A DNA stretch of 40,016 nucleotides from Kiloniellales bacterium. GTDB taxonomy: Bacteria; Pseudomonadota; Alphaproteobacteria; Kiloniellales; JAKSBE01. Below are positions 1 through 9,436 of the stretch, in pieces (position 1 is the first letter of the stretch; each line of letters opens with the position of its first letter). Below the pieces are notes generated by a model. It worked only from the letters and a program-made list of their open reading frames with translations. It had not been told where the DNA came from and did no database searches. The stretch spans positions 1-40,016 of the forward strand of contig JANQGU010000085.1 in the NCBI GenBank assembly GCA_028282935.1, read 5' to 3'. The position numbers and the translations under genes are program-made.

Positions 1-802
1 GATCATCCTGCCCTACCTCAAGCCCTCGCTGTTCCAGAAGTTCCGCAAGCGCATCGGCGGCGGCATCCTGCTCTACGGCCCGCCGGGCTGCGGCAAGACC
101 CTGCTGGCCCGGGCCACCGCCGGCGAGTGCAACGCCAAGTTCTTCAACGTCATGATCTCGGACATCCTCGACATGTACATCGGGGAGTCCGAGCGCAAGC
201 TGCACGGCATCTTCGATTCGGCGCGGCAGCAGGCGCCCGCGGTGCTGTTCTTCGACGAGGTCGAGGCGGTCGGCGCCAAGCGCCAGTACAGCCACGAGGG
301 CACCTCGGCCAAGGTGGTGAGCCAGTTCCTCTCGGAGATGGACGGCTTCAACCAGGACAACCAGGGCGTCCTGGTGCTGGGCGCGACCAACGTGCCCTGG
401 GCCCTGGATCCGGCCTTCCGCCGGCCCGGCCGCTTCGACCGGACCTTCTTCGTCCCGCCGCCGGACCGCGAGGCCCGGGCCGCGATCCTGGACCTGGAGC
501 TCAAGGACCGGCCGGTCGTCCCCGGCATCGACCTGGAGGCCATCGCCAAGGCGACCAGCGGCTATTCCGGCGCCGACCTCAAGAACATCATCGAGACCGC
601 CAGCGATATCGCCATCGAACGCTCCATCGACAGCGGCCACGAGGTGCCGATCGAGGCCGGCTTCCTGAAGGAGGCCCTGCAGGACTCGGCGGCGACCACC
701 CTGGAGTGGCTGACCACCGCGCGCAACTACGCGCGCTACGCCAACGACGGCGGCCAGTACAACGCCGTCCTCGAGTTCCTGCGCAAGCATGGCAAGATGT
801 GA
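1..802 (+). CDS. AAA ATPase (Cdc48/FtsH-like AAA domain), 5' truncated by window edge
   Basis: Open frame from position 2; Walker A GPPGCGKT, Walker B AVLFFDEVEAV, RRPGRFDR arginine-finger region, SGYSGADLKNI sensor region. Confidence 0.9.
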   Translation, partial: IILPYLKPSLFQKFRKRIGGGILLYGPPGCGKTLLARATAGECNAKFFNVMISDILDMYIGESERKLHGIFDSARQQAPAVLFFDEVEAVGAKRQYSHEGTSAKVVSQFLSEMDGFNQDNQGVLVLGATNVPWALDPAFRRPGRFDRTFFVPPPDREARAAILDLELKDRPVVPGIDLEAIAKATSGYSGADLKNIIETASDIAIERSIDSGHEVPIEAGFLKEALQDSAATTLEWLTTARNYARYANDGGQYNAVLEFLRKHGKM

Positions 803-842
803 GCCGCGAGGTTCCGGCCGGCAACGACGGGTGGCGTGACCC

Positions 843-1775
843 TTGCCCTGGCGGCGCAAGGACCCCGACCTGGACCTGGCCTTGGTCCAGTTCCAGCAGG
901 GCAGCTATCCGGCCGCCGTCGACAGCCTGAAACGGGTTCTCGGCCGCGATCCCGAGAACGCCCGCGCCTTCGCGCTGCTCGCCCTCTGCCGCCTGAACCA
1001 GGACCGGATCGACGACGCCAGCCGCGCCATCGCCACGGCCCTGACCCTCGACGCCGAGACGGGCTTCTACCAGTGGGTCGACGGCCTGGTGGCCATGGCG
1101 CGCAGCGACTGGAGCAACGCGGAGCGCGCCTTCCGCAGCGCCATCGAGCTCGACGCCCGGGACCCGGAGGGCTACTTCGGCATGGCCTTGCTCTGGAAGG
1201 CCCGGATGAAGCCGAAGCAGGCCCTGGACTGGCTGGACCAGGCCCTGGAGGTCGAGCCGGAGCACCTGGATTCCCTGGCCCTGGCGGCCGACATCGCGCT
1301 GGAGCGCAACGACCTCCAGCGCGCCTACGAGACCGCCGCGCGCGCCCTGAGGGTCAACGCCCAGCACCTGAGCGCCTGCCTGGTCATGGGCGAGGTGCTC
1401 TGCCGCCGCGGCGACACCGAGGCGGCGCTGGACCACGCCGTGCTGGCGCTGACCCAGAGCCCGGACCATGACGGCGCCCTGGAGCTCATGGCGCTGATCC
1501 GGGCCCGGCGCAACCCGCTCTTCGCCCTGTGGTGGCGCGGCGAGCAGGCGCTCAAGCGCCTCGGGCCGGTCTTCCGGGTGGTCACCGTGCTGTCGCTGCT
1601 GACGCTCTACGCCAGCCTCGACTGGCTCTTCGAGGGCCTCGGCCTGCTGTCCTGGAAGTACGCCCTGGCGGCGGTCTTCTTTCCGCTCGGCATCTACTTC
1701 GCCTTCGGCCACATGGCCCTGACCATGATGATCGAATGGGAGAAACGTAAGATCCGCCTGAGCTCGTCGTTCTGA
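843..1775 (+). CDS. TPR-repeat protein with C-terminal transmembrane region
   Basis: Repeating TPR-like helices (GSYPAAVDSLKRVLGRDPENARAFALLALCRL) followed by a hydrophobic C-terminus; follows the AAA gene. Confidence 0.8.
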   Translation: MPWRRKDPDLDLALVQFQQGSYPAAVDSLKRVLGRDPENARAFALLALCRLNQDRIDDASRAIATALTLDAETGFYQWVDGLVAMARSDWSNAERAFRSAIELDARDPEGYFGMALLWKARMKPKQALDWLDQALEVEPEHLDSLALAADIALERNDLQRAYETAARALRVNAQHLSACLVMGEVLCRRGDTEAALDHAVLALTQSPDHDGALELMALIRARRNPLFALWWRGEQALKRLGPVFRVVTVLSLLTLYASLDWLFEGLGLLSWKYALAAVFFPLGIYFAFGHMALTMMIEWEKRKIRLSSSF

Positions 1776-1946
1776 TGCACACCCCGTTCCATGGATCGCG
1801 CGGCCGGGGAGAGAGGCTTGGATTCTCTTGGCCGCATTCTGCATTCTGATCCTGCCGTGGTTGCGCCTGGTCCCGATGATCCCTTTCCTGGTCAAGCGTG
1901 AACCGCGGTCGCTCGACATCGCGTCCGGATCTTGAGGAAGGTTGCC

Positions 1947-2444
1947 ATGGCAAACGCGCGAGAGGGATACCGCATCATCGACGAACCCGGGCCCACGCGC
2001 GGGCCCTGGATCGCGGTCAATCCCTTCTGGCCGCTGCTGTCCCTGGTCCTGACGGGGATTCTGCCGGGGGTCTTGTGGTTCCTCTACAACGGCCGGGCCC
2101 TGGGCTCGGCGACCTGGCGGCGGCAAGTCGTCGTCGCCGGCGTCGGGGTCCTGGGATCCCTGGCTTGCGCCCTGGCGCTGGGCGCGGCCCGCCCGTCGAT
2201 CCCGGCCTCGGCCTTCCCCTACCTCGGTCTTTCGCTGGTCGCCTGGAAGGTGATGATCGGGTACCTGCTTCACATCGACCAGGCGCGCAGCGTCGAGCTC
2301 TACCAGTACTTCGGCGGCCGGCTCGGAAAGGGCTTTCTGCTCCTGATCCTGGTCCTCGTCCTCAGCGTGTTCCTCAGCGCCCTGGCCCACAATCAATCCC
2401 CGATCCTGGGAGCCCTCTTCGGTGAGCGTTTCTTCCTTTCTTGA
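1947..2444 (+). CDS. small multi-pass membrane protein of unknown function
   Basis: Hydrophobic helices; SD-like gaggaag upstream of ATG 1947; overlaps next ORF by 23 bp. Confidence 0.65.
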   Translation: MANAREGYRIIDEPGPTRGPWIAVNPFWPLLSLVLTGILPGVLWFLYNGRALGSATWRRQVVVAGVGVLGSLACALALGAARPSIPASAFPYLGLSLVAWKVMIGYLLHIDQARSVELYQYFGGRLGKGFLLLILVLVLSVFLSALAHNQSPILGALFGERFFLS

Positions 2445-3366
2445 TCCCGGCCGGGTCCTGATCGAGCGCGCCCGCCGTCAGCTCGGCCACGGCGACCTCG
2501 AAGGTGCCGTCGAGAGTCTGCGCCAGGCCCTGTCCGAAGACCCGGACCACGCCGGCGCCCACGCCTTCCTGGCGCTCTGCCTGCAGGACCAGAAGCGCCT
2601 GGCCGCGGCGGAGCACGAGGCCCGCCTGGCGCTGACGCTCGAGCCCGAGCTGACCCTGGGGCATCACGCGCTCGGCATGGTCGCCCTGGCCAAGCAGGAC
2701 GCCCGGACGGCCGAGGAGAGCTTTCGCAAGGCCCTGGAGCTCGAGCCCGGCAACCCCAGCAGCGCCCTCGGCCTCGCACGGAGCTTCCTGCTGCGCCGGG
2801 ACACGGCGGAGGCCCTGGCCTGGGTCGACCGGGCCCTGGAGCAGGACCCCGAGCTGGTCGAGGCCCTGGTCCTCAAGGGCGGCATCCACCTGGAACGCAA
2901 CGAGGTCGAGGCCGCGCGGCACCTGGCCGAGCAGGCCCTCGGCCTCGACGCGGAGGACGTCGACGCCTGCGTCCTGCTCGGCAACCTGCTGCTGCTCGAC
3001 AACGAGATCGAACAGGCCCGGCAACTGGGCGCCCTGGCCCTGTCGCGCAACCCGCAGGACGAAGGCGCGGTCGAGCTGCTGGTCCGGATCCGCTCGCGCC
3101 GCCAGCCGCTGCTGCGGCTCTGGTGGCCCTATGCCGCCTGGATGCAGCGCCGCCGCCAGAGCGTTCAGATCGCGATTCTGGTCGCCGCCTACATCTCGCT
3201 GCAGGCCATGAACATCGCCTACCGCCAGGGCCAGGTCGGCGCCTCGGTCTGGATCGTCTTCCTGCTCTGGCTGGCCTTCTGCATCCTGACCTGGGCGGCG
3301 CCCGCCCTGATCAAGCGCGCGGTCGACAAGGAGCTTCGGGCGACCGACCTCAAGCCCGAGTACTGA
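2422..3366 (+). CDS. TPR-repeat protein with C-terminal transmembrane region (paralog of 843..1775)
   Basis: Same architecture as 843..1775 (DLEGAVESLRQALSEDPDHAGAHAFLALCL; C-terminal TM segments). Confidence 0.8.
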   Translation: MSVSSFLDPGRVLIERARRQLGHGDLEGAVESLRQALSEDPDHAGAHAFLALCLQDQKRLAAAEHEARLALTLEPELTLGHHALGMVALAKQDARTAEESFRKALELEPGNPSSALGLARSFLLRRDTAEALAWVDRALEQDPELVEALVLKGGIHLERNEVEAARHLAEQALGLDAEDVDACVLLGNLLLLDNEIEQARQLGALALSRNPQDEGAVELLVRIRSRRQPLLRLWWPYAAWMQRRRQSVQIAILVAAYISLQAMNIAYRQGQVGASVWIVFLLWLAFCILTWAAPALIKRAVDKELRATDLKPEY

Positions 3367-3384
3367 TACCAAGGAGCTTTGATA

Positions 3385-4086
3385 GTGAGCGCCCTGCCGC
3401 GCCATAGGCACAGCGAAATGCTGCGCGCCGAGCTGCCGCTCCCCGGCGGGCGGATCCTGGATGTCGGCTGCGGCGGTGGCGGGCTGGTCCGTTTCCTGAC
3501 CCGCGAGGGCGCCGAGGTCGTCGGCCTGGAGTGCGCGCCGAGCCAGCTCCGGCGCGCCGAGGCCGCCGCCAGGGTCGGCACGGAGACCTATGTCTCCGGC
3601 CGCGGCGAGGAGCTGCCCTTCGAGGAGCGGAGCTTCGACGCGGTGGTCTTCTCCAACAGCCTGCACCATGTCCCGCCCGAGCGGATGGAGCAGGCCCTGG
3701 CCGAGGCCGGCCGGGTGCTGCGCCCGGGCGGCCTGCTCTACGTGGCTGAACCCCTGGCCCAAGGCCCGCTCTTCGAGCTGATGCTGCCGGTCGAGGACGA
3801 GACGGCGCTCCGTGCCGCCGCCTATGCCGCCCTGCGGCGCCGGGCCAAGCCGCCGGTCTTCGACGGGCTGCGCGAGATCCTCTACGTCGCGGCGGCGAAG
3901 TACCGAGGCTTCGAGGCCTTCAAGGCGGAGGTCCTGGCCGTGGACCCCGCGCGCCGCGCGGCCTTCGAGGTCGCCGAGGACAAGCTCCGCGCAGGCTTCG
4001 ACTCGGCTGCGGTCCGGCAGGGAGACGCGGACTTCATCGACCAGCCCTTCCGCCTGACCCTGTCGCGCCGCTGCGAGGCTGGGTGA
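3385..4086 (+). CDS. class I SAM-dependent methyltransferase
   Basis: ILDVGCGGGGLVRFL motif I; FDAVVFSNSLHHV; AAGGAG SD 8 nt before GTG 3385 (ORF track starts at TTG 3379). Confidence 0.85.
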   Translation: MSALPRHRHSEMLRAELPLPGGRILDVGCGGGGLVRFLTREGAEVVGLECAPSQLRRAEAAARVGTETYVSGRGEELPFEERSFDAVVFSNSLHHVPPERMEQALAEAGRVLRPGGLLYVAEPLAQGPLFELMLPVEDETALRAAAYAALRRRAKPPVFDGLREILYVAAAKYRGFEAFKAEVLAVDPARRAAFEVAEDKLRAGFDSAAVRQGDADFIDQPFRLTLSRRCEAG

Positions 4087-4123
4087 GCCGCGCTCAATCG
4101 AGTCTGGTCGAGCGTCGCTTGAT

Positions 4124-5086
4124 CTAGAGAGGACAGGGGTAGGCGAAGAGCGCCCACATGTAAGCGGCGTAGGCGAAGAGGAAGAAGCCGCCCTCCCGCC
4201 GGGCGATGCGCCGGCCGGTGAAGAAGAAGACCAGGGCCAGGACCGCGGCGCCGAGGAAGACCGCCAGGTCGCAGGGCGTGACCGCGTCGAGCGGCAACGG
4301 CGTGGCCATCGCCGCGAGTCCCAGGATGCCGAGTACGTTGACGATGTTCGAACCGATGACGTTGCCGAGCGCGACGTCGCCACGGCCCCGCGCGGCCGCC
4401 ACCGTGGCTGCGGCAACCTCCGGCAGCGAGGTGCCGATGGCGACCAGGGAGAGGCCGATCACGGCCTCGGAGACCCCGAAGGCGCGGGCCAGGCCGACGG
4501 CGCCGTCGAGGAAGATGTTGGAGCCGAAGGCCAGGGTCACGAGGCCGGCCAGGGACAGCAGCGCCGCGATCCCGACCCGCCTGGGCACGCCCACGGGATC
4601 TTCCTCGATCTCGGCGCCGGCGGCGGCCAGCTCGTCGCTACGGTTCTTCCGCTCGGAGCGGTAGATGTAGGCCCAGAACAAGATCAGCCCCGCGAAGAGC
4701 AGGATACCCTGCCAGCGGTACATGGTGCCGAGCACGGCGAAGGCCACCACCAGGCCCGAGGCGCCCAGCATGACCATGCCGTCGCGCCAGAGCGCTTCGC
4801 GCGGCACCGGCAGGCTGCGGATCATCGCCGAGAGTCCGAGGATCAGCAGGACGTTCGCGATGTTGGAGCCGATGACGTTGCCGACGGCGATCGCCGGCTG
4901 GCCGGTCAGCGCCGCCTCCAGGCAGACGATCAGCTCGGGCGCGCCGGTGCCGAAGCCGACGACGGTGAGGCCGATGATCATGGGCGAGACGCGGAGGTGC
5001 CGCGCCAGGCTCACGGCGCCCCGAAGCAGGGCCTCGCCCCCAAGAAACAGGAACAAGACTCCCGCAGCGACCAGCAAATAGTCCAT
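4124..5086 (-). CDS. calcium/sodium antiporter family (CaCA) protein
   Basis: Two internal repeats GTGAPELIV...GNVIGSNIANVL and GTSLPEVAAA...GNVIGSNIVNVLG. Confidence 0.9.
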   Translation of the reverse strand: MDYLLVAAGVLFLFLGGEALLRGAVSLARHLRVSPMIIGLTVVGFGTGAPELIVCLEAALTGQPAIAVGNVIGSNIANVLLILGLSAMIRSLPVPREALWRDGMVMLGASGLVVAFAVLGTMYRWQGILLFAGLILFWAYIYRSERKNRSDELAAAGAEIEEDPVGVPRRVGIAALLSLAGLVTLAFGSNIFLDGAVGLARAFGVSEAVIGLSLVAIGTSLPEVAAATVAAARGRGDVALGNVIGSNIVNVLGILGLAAMATPLPLDAVTPCDLAVFLGAAVLALVFFFTGRRIARREGGFFLFAYAAYMWALFAYPCPL

Positions 5087-5234
5087 GGGCGTTTAACCTG
5101 GCCTCGATGTGATGAGCTTACAAGGTAGAAAAATCAAAGGGATCGCAGGTATCACCGAAGGCGGAGGGCAGCCTGACCAGGCGCCCGGAACGTCGGAAGG
5201 AAATCAGATCGCGCGGCATGTCAGCCCCATCATG

Positions 5235-6215
5235 TCAGCCCCACAAGGCCGCGCTCGGAGGATGGACCAGGCCGTTCTCGATCACCAGGCCCTCGCCGCG
5301 GTCCTCCTTCAGCCAAAGGGGGCCGTCCAGGTCGACCACCGCCGCGCCTTGGGCGACCAGCATTGCCGGCGCCATCGACAGCGAGGTCCCGATCATGCAG
5401 CCGACCATGATGCCGAGGCCCCGCGCCTCGGCCGCCGCCTTCAGCTTCAGGGCCTCGGTCAGGCCGCCGGTCTTGTCCAGCTTGATGTTGACCATGTCGT
5501 AACGCTCTTCCAGGCCTTCGACCGTGGCGCTGTCGTGGCAGGACTCGTCGGCGCAGATCGGCACGCTGCGCTGCAGCCTGGCCAGGTCCTTGTCGGCATC
5601 GGCCGGCAGGGGCTGCTCGACCATCTCGACCCCCAGCTCGGCCAGCCGGGGCAGAACCTCCGGCAGCGACTCCGGCGTCCAGGCCTCGTTGGCGTCCACC
5701 ACCAGGCGCGCCTCGGGCGCCGCCTCGCGGACCGCGGTGACCCGCTCGAGCACGGCCTCGCCGTCGAGCTTGATCTTCAGGAGCGGATAGTCGGCGGCCT
5801 CGGCCGCCGCCTCGCCCATGCGCTCGGGCGTATCGAGCGACACGGTCAGGGCCGTAACCACGGGCAGCGGCGCGTCCAGCCCCGCCAGGTCCCAGGCCGG
5901 GCGCGCGCTGAGCTTGGCCTCGAGGTCCCAGAAGGCGCAGTCCAGGGCGCAGCGCGCCGGGCCGGGCGCCAGCCGCTCCTGCAGCTCCTCCCGGGTGAGG
6001 CCGGCTTCCAGCGCCGAGCGCTGGGATTCGATCTGGGTGATGACCGCATCGGCGTCCAAGCCGTAGCGCGGCACCGGAACGCCTTCGCCCCGGCCGCGGA
6101 TGCCGTCTTCGGCCAGTTCGACCACCACGACCTTGGCCTCGGTCCGGCTGCCGCGAGATATGGTGAAGGTGCGGGCCAGTGGCCAGGTCTCCGCTTGAAC
6201 GGTCAGGCTGGGCAT
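5235..6215 (-). CDS. dgcA: enolase-superfamily dipeptide epimerase / N-acetyl-D-glutamate racemase (DgcA-like)
   Basis: Mandelate racemase/enolase-type motifs (LKIKLDGE, LVVDANEAW, ICADESCHD, VNIKLDKTGGL); adjacent to DgcN-like DUF1611 gene. Confidence 0.8.
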   Translation of the reverse strand: MPSLTVQAETWPLARTFTISRGSRTEAKVVVVELAEDGIRGRGEGVPVPRYGLDADAVITQIESQRSALEAGLTREELQERLAPGPARCALDCAFWDLEAKLSARPAWDLAGLDAPLPVVTALTVSLDTPERMGEAAAEAADYPLLKIKLDGEAVLERVTAVREAAPEARLVVDANEAWTPESLPEVLPRLAELGVEMVEQPLPADADKDLARLQRSVPICADESCHDSATVEGLEERYDMVNIKLDKTGGLTEALKLKAAAEARGLGIMVGCMIGTSLSMAPAMLVAQGAAVVDLDGPLWLKEDRGEGLVIENGLVHPPSAALWG

Positions 6216-6309
6216 GATCGTCGCCCCCGTGTTGTCGTGATCCTCGGCTTCCTGTCGAGTGTCGCCGCCAATCGCACCTCCTGCGCTCGTTGCTCTTCGC
6301 CCGATCCGG

Positions 6310-7335
6310 CTAGCCGGCCAGCCGCCCCGCCGCTCCGGACTGGATCCGGTCGACGATCGGCCCCACGCCGTCGCGGACCGGATCGACCGCAGGCAGGCCC
6401 AGGGCCTGCTCCGTCTCGTCCAGGAGGCGGCGCGCCGCCCCCGGGTCCAGCGCCGAGGTGTTGACCGCCACGCCGATGCAGGTCGCGGCCGGGTTGGTCA
6501 GGCGCGCGGCTTCCTCGTTGAGCCGGATGCAGTCCTCGAGCGGCGGCAAGGAATACTCAGGAAGGCCGCGCATGTGCGGCCGGGTCGGCTCGTGGCAGAG
6601 CACCAGGGCATCGGCCTGCGCGCCGTGCAGCAGGCCCAGCGACACCCCGGCGAAGGAGGCGTGGAACAGCGAGCCCTGGCCCTCGATGAGGTCCCAGTGG
6701 TCCTCGTCGTTGGCCGGGCTGAGCCACTCGACCGCGCCGGAGATGAAGTCGGCGACGACGGCATCGACCGAAACCCCCTCGCCCGCGATCAGGATGCCGG
6801 TCTGGCCGGTCGCGCGGAAGTCGGCCTTCATGCCGCGCTTCTGCATCTCCCGCTCCAGAGCCAGCGAGGTGTACATCTTGCCGACCGAGCAGTCCGTGCC
6901 GACGGTCAAGAGCCGCTTGCCGCTCCGCCGCTTGCCGTCGCCGACGTCGAAGCCGCGGCTCGGATGACGGACGTCGTAGAGACTCCTCGAATGAGCCTCG
7001 GCGGCGCCGCGCAGCCGCGGCACGTCTCCCAGGCGGCTGTGCAGGCCGGCCGCCAGGTCGAAGCCGGTCTCGATGGCCTTCTCCAGGACGTCGGTCCAGC
7101 CCTCCGAGATCACCCCGCCGCGGTTGGCGACGCCGACCACCACGGTCTTGGCGCCCTGGGCCGCGGCGTCCTCCAGGCTGAGGTCGGGCAGGCCGAGATC
7201 GGCCTGGCAGCCCGGCAGGCGAAGCTGCCCCAGGCACCAGTCCGGGCGCCACTGCAGGACGCCCTGGGCTGTCTTGGCGGCCAGCTGGTCCGGCGCATCG
7301 CCCAGGAACAACAGATAAGGATGCTCGATCGCCAT
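6310..7335 (-). CDS. dgcN: DUF1611 family protein, D-glutamate N-acetyltransferase-like (DgcN)
   Basis: LTVGTDCSVGKMYTSLALEREMQKRG P-loop, EGQGSLFHASFAGVSLGLLHG; paired with enolase-superfamily epimerase. Confidence 0.8.
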   Translation of the reverse strand: MAIEHPYLLFLGDAPDQLAAKTAQGVLQWRPDWCLGQLRLPGCQADLGLPDLSLEDAAAQGAKTVVVGVANRGGVISEGWTDVLEKAIETGFDLAAGLHSRLGDVPRLRGAAEAHSRSLYDVRHPSRGFDVGDGKRRSGKRLLTVGTDCSVGKMYTSLALEREMQKRGMKADFRATGQTGILIAGEGVSVDAVVADFISGAVEWLSPANDEDHWDLIEGQGSLFHASFAGVSLGLLHGAQADALVLCHEPTRPHMRGLPEYSLPPLEDCIRLNEEAARLTNPAATCIGVAVNTSALDPGAARRLLDETEQALGLPAVDPVRDGVGPIVDRIQSGAAGRLAG

Positions 7336-7607
7336 GCTACCGCCCTCCCCGATTTTCGCCCTGCTGCGGGCCGGTCGTGACAGACAGACCCGTTTTGCCT
7401 TGGCCCGCGGCCGGCCCGCCCCCGTTTACCGCTCTTATATGGCAGTGCAGTTACTACAGCCTCAAGCGGGCAGACGCAAAGCGAGGATTTCCGCCCGCGA
7501 CCGAGCCCAGGACCGAGGACGAGTTCCGGGCTTCGGCCGAAGCGCGCAGACCAGCCCTGCGGGCACGCGCGTTGCCGGGGCGCGGCCGCCGCCCTTATAC
7601 TCCCGGC

Positions 7608-9407
7608 ATGTTCACAACCCGACCAGAAATCCGCGGCACCTTCGGGGTCGTCGCGTCCACCCACTGGCTTGCGTCCGCGAGCGGTATGGCGGTTCTCGAG
7701 AAGGGCGGCAACGCCTTCGACGCGGCGGTGGCCGCAGGCTTCGTCCTCCAGGTGGTGGAGCCCCACCTCAACGGGCCGGGCGGCGAGGTGCCGATCATCC
7801 TCTACGAGCGCAAGGCCGGCAAGCCGGAGGTCATCTGCGGCCAGGGCGTGGCCCCGTCCGGCGCGACCATCGCGCACTACAGGTCCGAGGGCCTGGAGCT
7901 GGTGCCCGGCACCGGCCTGCTGGCCACGGTGGTGCCCGGCGCCTTCGACGCCTGGATGCGGCTGCTGCGCGACTACGGGACGATGCGGCCCCGAGAGGTC
8001 CTGGAGTACGCCATCGGCTATGCCGAGGGCGGCTACCCCCTGGTGCCGATGATCTGCGAGACCATCGGCCGGGTCGAGGCGCTGTTCCGCGAGGAATGGC
8101 AGAGCTCGGCGGCGCTCTACCTGACCGGCGGCGGCGTGCCGGCGGCCGGCTCGCGCTTCACCAATGTCATGCTCGCCGGGACCTACAAGCGGGTCCTGGA
8201 GGAGGCCGAAGCCGCCGGCGGCGACCGGGAGGCCCAGATCGAGGCGGCCCGCGGCGCCTGGTACCGCGGCTTCGTCGCCGAGGCGATCGAGGCCTACTGC
8301 CGGACCCAGGAGGTCATGGATACCTCGGGCCAGCGCCACCGCGGCGTGCTGACCGCCGAGGACATGGCGAACTGGGAGGCGACGGTCGAGGCGCCGCTGA
8401 CCCTGGACTACCACGGCGTGACGCTCTGCAAGGGCGGGCCCTGGAGCCAGGGTCCGGTGTTCCTGCAGCAGCTCGCCCTGCTGAAGGGCTTCGACCTGGC
8501 GGCCATGGACCCGACCGGGCCCAACTTCGTCCATACGGTCACGGAGTGCGCCAAGCTGGCCTTCGCCGACCGCGAAGCCTTCTACGGCGACCCCAACTTC
8601 GTCGAGGTGCCGGTCGAGACCCTGCTGTCCGAGGCCTACAACGAGGCGCGCCGGGCGCTGATCGGCGAGCAGGCTTCGCTGGAGCTGCGGCCCGGCGAGA
8701 TCCCCGGCTACGGCGGCAGCATCGACCTGGAGGCCAGCAAGCGGCGGCAGATGGAGAGCGGCTTCAGCGCCCTGGGCGGCGGCGAGCCGACCGTGCAGAC
8801 CGCAGAGACACCGGCGCAGATCGGCGGCGACACCTGCCACATCGACATCATCGACCGCGACGGCAACATGGTCGGCGCCACCCCCTCCGGCGGCTGGCTG
8901 CACGCCTCGCCGGTGATCCCCGAGCTCGGCTTCTGCCTCAACAGCCGGGCCCAGATGTTCTGGCTGGACGAGGGCAACCCCTCGGCCCTGGCCCCGGGCA
9001 AGCGGCCGCGCACGACGCTCTCGGTCAACCTGGCGCTGAAGGACGGCAAGCCCTGGATGGTCCACGGCACCCCGGGCGGCGACTATCAGGACCAGTGGAG
9101 CCTGACTTTCCTGCTCCGCCACCTGCATCACGGCCTGAACCTCCAGGAAGCCATCGACACGCCGATGTTCCAGACCGATCACTTCCCCGGCTCCTTCTGG
9201 CCGCGCTCGGCGGATCTGGGCTCGCTGAAGGTCGAGGGCCGCATGCCGGAGGCCACGGTCGCGGAGCTGAAGCGCCGCGGCCATAACGTCACCGTCGACA
9301 GCGACTGGTCCCTGGGCCGGCTCTCGGCCGCCCAGCGCGGCGACGACGGCCTGTTGCGCGCCGCCGCCAACCCCCGCTTCATGCAGGGCTACGCCGTCGG
9401 GCGCTAG
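7608..9407 (+). CDS. gamma-glutamyltransferase family protein (Ntn hydrolase)
   Basis: STHWLASASGMAVLEKGGNAFDAAVAAGFVLQVVEPHLNGPGG N-terminal motif; GGDTCHIDIIDRDGNMVGATPSGGW candidate autoprocessing/nucleophile region; ATG 7608 chosen over the longer ORF. Confidence 0.85.
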   Translation: MFTTRPEIRGTFGVVASTHWLASASGMAVLEKGGNAFDAAVAAGFVLQVVEPHLNGPGGEVPIILYERKAGKPEVICGQGVAPSGATIAHYRSEGLELVPGTGLLATVVPGAFDAWMRLLRDYGTMRPREVLEYAIGYAEGGYPLVPMICETIGRVEALFREEWQSSAALYLTGGGVPAAGSRFTNVMLAGTYKRVLEEAEAAGGDREAQIEAARGAWYRGFVAEAIEAYCRTQEVMDTSGQRHRGVLTAEDMANWEATVEAPLTLDYHGVTLCKGGPWSQGPVFLQQLALLKGFDLAAMDPTGPNFVHTVTECAKLAFADREAFYGDPNFVEVPVETLLSEAYNEARRALIGEQASLELRPGEIPGYGGSIDLEASKRRQMESGFSALGGGEPTVQTAETPAQIGGDTCHIDIIDRDGNMVGATPSGGWLHASPVIPELGFCLNSRAQMFWLDEGNPSALAPGKRPRTTLSVNLALKDGKPWMVHGTPGGDYQDQWSLTFLLRHLHHGLNLQEAIDTPMFQTDHFPGSFWPRSADLGSLKVEGRMPEATVAELKRRGHNVTVDSDWSLGRLSAAQRGDDGLLRAAANPRFMQGYAVGR

Positions 9408-9436
9408 TCCCGCTTCGGAGGAGGGCCCGGGGCGCC

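Noticed and set aside
588-2396. 602-aa minus-strand ORF opposite the TPR genes
   Set aside because: Low-complexity Q/G/R/A-rich translation typical of the antisense of a high-GC gene; plus strand has clear TPR and membrane proteins.
2374-4416. 680-aa minus-strand ORF
   Set aside because: Antisense shadow of the TPR and methyltransferase genes; no domain motifs.
7110-9284. 724-aa minus-strand ORF
   Set aside because: Antisense of the gamma-glutamyltransferase-family CDS; only its C-terminal end reads the DgcN region in another frame.
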